DNA of 10,677 nt. It comes from Treponema sp. (GTDB taxonomy: Bacteria > Spirochaetota > Spirochaetia > Treponematales > Breznakiellaceae). The stretch is taken from contig WQWD01000058.1 in the NCBI GenBank assembly GCA_009785545.1, positions 1-10,677 of the forward strand. The letters are read 5' to 3'. Positions 8,301 through 10,677 of this stretch are shown here, in pieces. Each line of letters begins with the position of its first letter. Position 1 is the first letter of the stretch. The notes under the pieces were generated by a model. It ran no database searches. It had not been told where the DNA came from and was given only the letters and a program-made list of their open reading frames with translations. A program made the position numbers and the translations under genes.

Positions 8301-8436
8301 AGGAGAAACTACAGTAAGTTTTCTGTTCCGTGCCGTACGAAGGGGAGTATACCCAACGCCGCCTGTTCAGGCAGAATTGATGTATGAGCCGGAAATTTTC
8401 GGCAGAACCGGCGGGTTGTTGTTTACTATTGAGTAG
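2344..8436 (+). CDS. Alpha-2-macroglobulin-like lipoprotein with intact thioester (YfhM type)
   Basis: This is a predicted envelope protease trap. Cleavage of its bait region should collapse the protein and expose a thioester that bonds covalently to the protease. It has 2030 residues. A signal peptide, MKKLLVFLALITLLFHFG, precedes C19, the presumed lipidated cysteine; the lipobox is loose (H at -3). Residues 20-147 form a linker without a recognised domain, charged and probably helical at about 116-142. From about 148 comes an Ig-like/macroglobulin domain (IFVIFSQPMIPL), then a long beta-rich chain of macroglobulin repeats with YRPGE at 729-733, YEPGE at 1109-1113 and RPGEE at 1220-1224. AVDRGVLDL (1247-1255) precedes the likely bait segment near 1290-1315. 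The thioester motif GCLEQ spans C1541-Q1544, within an alpha-helical domain containing NGGFPFW and a possible reactivity-controlling H1611. The C-terminal domain ends PPVQAELMYEPEIFGRTG, typical of the family. E. coli YfhM has about 1650 residues, so this one is long. The downstream pbpC matches the yfhM-pbpC arrangement. Confidence 0.95.
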   Translation: MKKLLVFLALITLLFHFGCRSNQRNEIPRMASNVDAFTDSQTSVDSDGVNIVHVNNAAVETAFALDFRPLRGEPVNEAGVLSAAELSGLAAEGTGQGTVVGGGLRRLSDYQIVYFDPAREAARIQEIRAAQEAALEGRIEGTDEPLTVIDWGPRGLFSSTIQRPSIFVIFSQPMIPLASLGERSAVSPFVSIYPPVRGAFRWYGTSFLSFEAEEPLHAQQTYTITVAANAVSLSGNNISGERLFSFHTETLRLRSITPGEEWRERNDFRFNDNNVPPEAAREIRLFFNYPVLAADIQPYIQITANGADRRFTLRQIDEYNILAALPDSVAFQTQIRVVLREGARSGGGTRGTETQQVLSFRTPGPFSVSSHNRFSGWGRYGNSIVELNFSHNLNEATVLGAIRTDPPMEITGENIEVRGNRVWLFNLPVGFGQSFSVSAGTNIEDVFGRRLTSAFSANITMPPEPPPVGSVTFPEHRHNVMLEAQFPPRYLFEFQNITPNSFYTINADFNPFFEFWDHFRQRRQGFGDNRINISANALNTRFFEQIDLAPFLNEQGRGFVYFSSSIEVLSREWQRDGTFLPGTRRLNNAISIQVTDLGMTVRYGFNRAVVLVTSLSTGRPVEGALVRMLPNAEVNRAGDISNIHSFAEAVTDSTGLAVIDLSASVLRNNVGAGRGLWQAPFFMAEKDGDRAIFQPTSHNMWRAGVQTASPLSAEEVVPLAFMFSDRGLYRPGETITFRGVDRSRVLGMYTIYSGDYVITLEESGWQPARIVTLNGTTTESGSFWGSVTIPEDLPPGSFNLVYRRVSDGNEIRQPVASIPITIAFFERLRFQATLSAPPEAVILGDDINLSLRATYLAGGSLSGALWEAVWFEEMGTFRPAGVHTRGFSFGPSRAWDSRRHIGSESGVLSGQGTATLSRQTGGARVVGAPYVYQVEARVTDLGNQMVTAFRSVMAHPASFYIGLNRNTRGFIGVGQEFVANYITVNTAGEMTTDNSLFLQTGEGARQLRVELIREEWRRTQQRGVSGFIHEEHIPHRITDSVQTINIQNGGGTIRVRPSAAGFHILRVTSRDREGRTALTEMSFFVTGAGGMWNMGNAEEIRLVPDQNMYEPGETAQILLQSTLPSGYYLITVEREGIFTQEVRYLTESVTVIDIPIARNYVPVVYVSVSSFSTRTGPPAHEWGTPDLDKPKGFFGVTRLNVNPRVKAFSVDIQTDRNVFRPGEEVTMTLVATRGGVPLPNAELTLMAVDRGVLDLINYRVPDPINHFYADHRFPLFVAGGDSRAMLMDPITYTIRERMGGDSDDSKIEERTDFNPTAVFEPMLITDANGRVTHTFRLPDNLTTYRVTVFGVRGDLFALRESEIAAQNRINVREVVPRRLRERDTAEVGVLITNLDSTSHAVNVRLDIGDPLPNPSSGFAYLPGHAFVDGAAERRVTVRSGETAVVYFDVGAVTQGNVSLNFTVTSNVLNERLVRGMVIERPFVMETVTTTGTITGSSASEGIVIPSFADGGMGNLTLTLDATRLSLLDSAINYLFHYPFGCLEQRSSAIMPLVIFGEYIDALSLRSEVADPRRVVENELRSWSRIQLSNGGFPFWPTGTRGNFYVSLRIAHTIAIARSKGFTIPSSLNVNNLIAFINREFREVMQVRGNSTYQSYLQSYTLYVLSLLGENVDPSRLAEILARDNVCASVLAFVGMTYRQIGRNADAASTAQRLRNLMRPTTRGVDLTDPLERQRFNFFGGHIEQLALSLQFFAEQFPGDDINGRLLFTLLENQRSSRGSWQNTAVTVRVLSAVDALIRAEDLVNIDVSGTVSLGAAELLRGTFTGLGARPVTQTFDFSDSVMANLARDHIQQLNFTRTGRGNLYYTASLTYAIPTELQSFRDEGIGVFLTIYDVVTGAEISGTALRSGRTYRARVRVSSTRDRTFLALRVPVPSGAEILDMAFVTTATFDDVGGAGGDDTQRRVSWLSHQAIYDNEIQYFWDHFNRGETTVSFLFRAVRRGVYPTPPVQAELMYEPEIFGRTGGLLFTIE
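6205..6285 (+). other. Candidate bait region of the macroglobulin
   Basis: About residues 1288-1314 lie between the AVDRGVLDL strand and the conserved FEPMLITDANGRV segment that leads into the next macroglobulin domain, which is where family bait loops sit. The segment is hydrophilic and charged (RERMGGDSDDSKIEERTDF), with glycines, five acidic residues in the DSDDSKIEE stretch and four arginines, as expected for an exposed, cleavable loop. The exact limits are guessed from domain order. Confidence 0.5.
6964..6975 (+). other. Thioester motif CLEQ of the macroglobulin
   Basis: The codons tgt-ctt-gaa-cag encode C1541, L1542, E1543 and Q1544 in the context FHYPFGCLEQRSS. In the family, the cysteine thiol and the glutamine side chain join as an internal thioester that attacks nucleophiles on the trapped protease. 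The full motif separates this protein from YfaS-type bacterial macroglobulins, which lack the cysteine. Confidence 0.93.
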
Positions 8437-8470
8437 GTAATTTGAAAAACTTCGATTAAATGTTTTGTTT

Positions 8471-10677
8471 ATGAAAATTGATGTGAGCAGATTTAAAACA
8501 ATTTCTCGTGTTGCAATAATTATTGTTGCTGTGTTAGCTTTGCTGTGGCTCATTTTACGGTTTTCCCCGTATCCAGAGCTGCGGCAATTTCATTCACGTC
8601 CTTACAGCGTGCGTTTTTACGACCGTTACGGGATGTTATTGCAGGTAACGCCTCTTGCGGAAGGATTGCGAAGAGAACGATCTTATCAAATTCCGCAGCA
8701 GGTAAAAGATGTTTTTGTGTTCTCCGAAGACAGACGTTTTTTCAGACATCCGGGTGTTGACATTCTCGCTCTCTTTCGGGCGTTAACGCAAAATATTTCA
8801 AGCGGCAGGGTAGTGAGCGGAGCTTCCACAATTACAATGCAGTTAGCCCGAATTATTGCAGATAACGCCCATGACGTGGAAATTCAAGGGGTGCGCAGGC
8901 AAACGGCAGGGTCAAAAATTGTTGAGATGTTCAATGCTCTGCGTCTTGAAACACGATTTTCCAAAGACGAAATCCTAAGAATGTATCTGGAATCGCTTCC
9001 TTTTGGTTTTTCCACAGAGGGAGTAACTTCCGCCGCACGAACTTTTTTTGCAAGCGAAATTTCGATGCTTTCCGGGGCGCAGCTTTTCTGTTTGGCTGTT
9101 ATTCCACGCCGCCCAAGTTTTTTTAATCCGCTGGATAATCCGCAAAATTCCGCAGCCGCCGCCATGGCGCTGCACTCAAGATTTGCGGACAACAGAAGGT
9201 TGTCGGAAAGATGGCCTCTGTTGGTGCAGCTCGACGAAAGGGATTTTCAATTTGCAATTTCCTCCGTGCGGCGTTTTCAATACCCGTTTGAGCTGCCCCA
9301 CCTTATTCGTTTGATAAACACTCAGCTTTTGTCCGAAGGCAATCCGCCGTTCGAAGTTCATCTTTCCATCAACCTTGCGCTTCAGCGTTTTCTGGAAAAC
9401 GAAATCGCCGGCAATGTGGCAAGGTTTTATATGTCACGAATTACGAATGGCTCAGGTCTCGTTATTGATAACGCAACAGGAGAAATCCTTGCGTGGGTAG
9501 GAAGCGCAGATTTTTTCAATGAAAGTTCCGCCGGGCAGATTGACGGGGTGCTGGTACACAATCAGCCTGGTAGCGCAATGAAACAATTTCTTTTTGCTAT
9601 GGCGTTGGAAAATGGTTTTTATCCATCTGACGTAATCGCTGATGTGCCAATGACATTCGGACAAACCGAAGTTTACTTTCCGCAGAATTTTAATAACCGC
9701 TTTAACGGTCCTGTATTGTTTCGGACTGCTCTTGCGGCAAGTTTGAATATCCCTTCTGTTTACCTTCTTTACAGATTAAGTGTGCGTGGTTTTACTGAAC
9801 ATCTTTTGGCACTCGGTTTTGATTCCATTGAACATACAGCTCATGATGCGGGATTGGGCTTGGCGCTGGGAAATGCTCCTGTCAGTCTTTTGGAACTTGT
9901 CAGAGCGTTTAGCGTTTTTCCTCGTGACGGTATTTATCTGCCAGTTACATGGCACATAACAGATGGCAGTCAAGTTTATGATTTGGGAAAACGGATTTAC
10001 TCTGTTGATACCGCACGGATTATTTGTTCGTTTTTATCAGATGCGAGTGCGAGAGTGCTGGCGTTTGGAGCCGGCAGAAATTTCCGCACAACGTTTCCCT
10101 CGATGTTTAAAACAGGAACTGCTAATCAGTTTCAGGATATTGTAGCGCTTGGAGCCACAATGAGGTATTCAGTGGGCGTATGGATGGGGAATTTTACGGG
10201 AGAAGCTGTAATGGACAGAACGGGCAGCTCTCTTCCTGCTGCCATTGCACGTAACACGCTGAATGTTCTGCATGGAGCGTCAGATCATTCAAGGGGGCGT
10301 TTTGTCAACAGTTTTGCCAATAACCATACGCTTGATTTTCCGCAGCCTGTAAATTGGCGGTTAAGCCGAATATGCGCAGTTTCCGGGATGGAGCCCGGCG
10401 AAGGCTGCCTTTCGATTATTAATGAATTTATACATCCTGACGAAGAAAGGTTCCTTTGCACATGGCACGTTCTTGTGAATAACAGAAGCGAGACAATTTT
10501 TCCGGCGGAATATCAGGCGTGGTTTAACGCTTTTGTAAGACAAGGCGCTCTGCATTTTGGTTCACGTCCGCTGGAAATTATCAACCCTCGTGAAGGGTTT
10601 GTGTATCTGTCGAATCATAATCTTGGTTTGTATGAAATCCCTGTGGAAGTAATCGGCGGTCAGCATGATATATTAAA
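8471..10677 (+). CDS. pbpC: Penicillin-binding protein 1C, bifunctional peptidoglycan synthase (C-terminus cut by window)
   Basis: This class A PBP polymerises lipid II (GT51 domain) and carries a penicillin-binding transpeptidase domain. It is anchored in the inner membrane by one helix (about residues 14-30), with the rest outside. Of the protein, 735 residues are visible. GT51 motifs: SEDRRFFRHPG (85-95, catalytic E86), GASTITMQ (117-124), GSKIVEM (147-153) and KDEILRMYLESLPFG (165-179). Transpeptidase motifs: SAMK (S368 nucleophile, K371), SLN (424-426) and KTGT (547-550). After about 695, SRPLEIINPREGFVYL starts the PBP1C-specific C-terminal domain (BiPBP_C), which runs past the right edge; roughly 40-80 residues are probably missing. 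The ATG at 8471 lies 34 bases after the macroglobulin stop, with no terminator between, so the two genes are probably co-transcribed. No clear Shine-Dalgarno is visible. An upstream in-frame TTG (8465) is possible but gains nothing. In the E. coli yfhM-pbpC pair, PBP1C is thought to act in wall repair. Confidence 0.95.
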   Translation, partial: MKIDVSRFKTISRVAIIIVAVLALLWLILRFSPYPELRQFHSRPYSVRFYDRYGMLLQVTPLAEGLRRERSYQIPQQVKDVFVFSEDRRFFRHPGVDILALFRALTQNISSGRVVSGASTITMQLARIIADNAHDVEIQGVRRQTAGSKIVEMFNALRLETRFSKDEILRMYLESLPFGFSTEGVTSAARTFFASEISMLSGAQLFCLAVIPRRPSFFNPLDNPQNSAAAAMALHSRFADNRRLSERWPLLVQLDERDFQFAISSVRRFQYPFELPHLIRLINTQLLSEGNPPFEVHLSINLALQRFLENEIAGNVARFYMSRITNGSGLVIDNATGEILAWVGSADFFNESSAGQIDGVLVHNQPGSAMKQFLFAMALENGFYPSDVIADVPMTFGQTEVYFPQNFNNRFNGPVLFRTALAASLNIPSVYLLYRLSVRGFTEHLLALGFDSIEHTAHDAGLGLALGNAPVSLLELVRAFSVFPRDGIYLPVTWHITDGSQVYDLGKRIYSVDTARIICSFLSDASARVLAFGAGRNFRTTFPSMFKTGTANQFQDIVALGATMRYSVGVWMGNFTGEAVMDRTGSSLPAAIARNTLNVLHGASDHSRGRFVNSFANNHTLDFPQPVNWRLSRICAVSGMEPGEGCLSIINEFIHPDEERFLCTWHVLVNNRSETIFPAEYQAWFNAFVRQGALHFGSRPLEIINPREGFVYLSNHNLGLYEIPVEVIGGQHDIL

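Noticed and set aside
8437..8470. Transcription terminator between the macroglobulin gene and pbpC
   Set aside because: The 34 bases show no GC-rich inverted repeat followed by a T run, so I read the genes as co-transcribed.

Overview
This window carries four protein genes and almost no intergenic DNA. It looks chromosomal rather than mobile: I see no tRNA, rRNA, transposase, phage gene or CRISPR array. The two middle genes are complete. The two outer genes run off the window edges. Base composition is moderate to slightly AT-rich. The best guess for the source is a spirochaete (Treponema-like). This rests on a MurA with aspartate in place of the catalytic-loop cysteine, as in Borrelia, and on an atypical lipobox on the large lipoprotein, since spirochaetal lipoboxes are known to be relaxed. 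The assignment is an inference, not a proof.

Layout, left to right. A minus-strand pair comes first: murA (2291 down to 1014), then a bifunctional NAD(P)H-hydrate repair gene (993 to beyond position 1) 20 bases further on. A 52-base divergent intergenic region (2292-2343) holds two well-formed sigma-70-type promoters facing apart and interlocked. On the plus strand follows a 2030-residue alpha-2-macroglobulin-like lipoprotein with an intact CLEQ thioester motif (2344-8436). After a 34-base gap comes penicillin-binding protein 1C (8471 to beyond the right edge), with all its glycosyltransferase and transpeptidase motifs.

How the genes relate. The thioester macroglobulin followed by PBP1C is the arrangement known from E. 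coli yfhM-pbpC. The accepted idea there is a periplasmic protease trap paired with a peptidoglycan repair synthase, so that proteases entering through a damaged envelope are caught while the wall is resealed. Here the pair is divergent from murA, the first committed step of peptidoglycan precursor synthesis. The hydrate-repair gene is a housekeeping metabolite-repair enzyme that probably just shares the murA transcript.

The most notable items are the interlocked promoters and the probably leaderless murA message they imply. Next are the MurA Cys-to-Asp change, which predicts fosfomycin insensitivity, and the size and cysteine economy of the macroglobulin. I did not find a wholly new type of system; the macroglobulin-PBP1C pair is the nearest thing to a specialised defence module.
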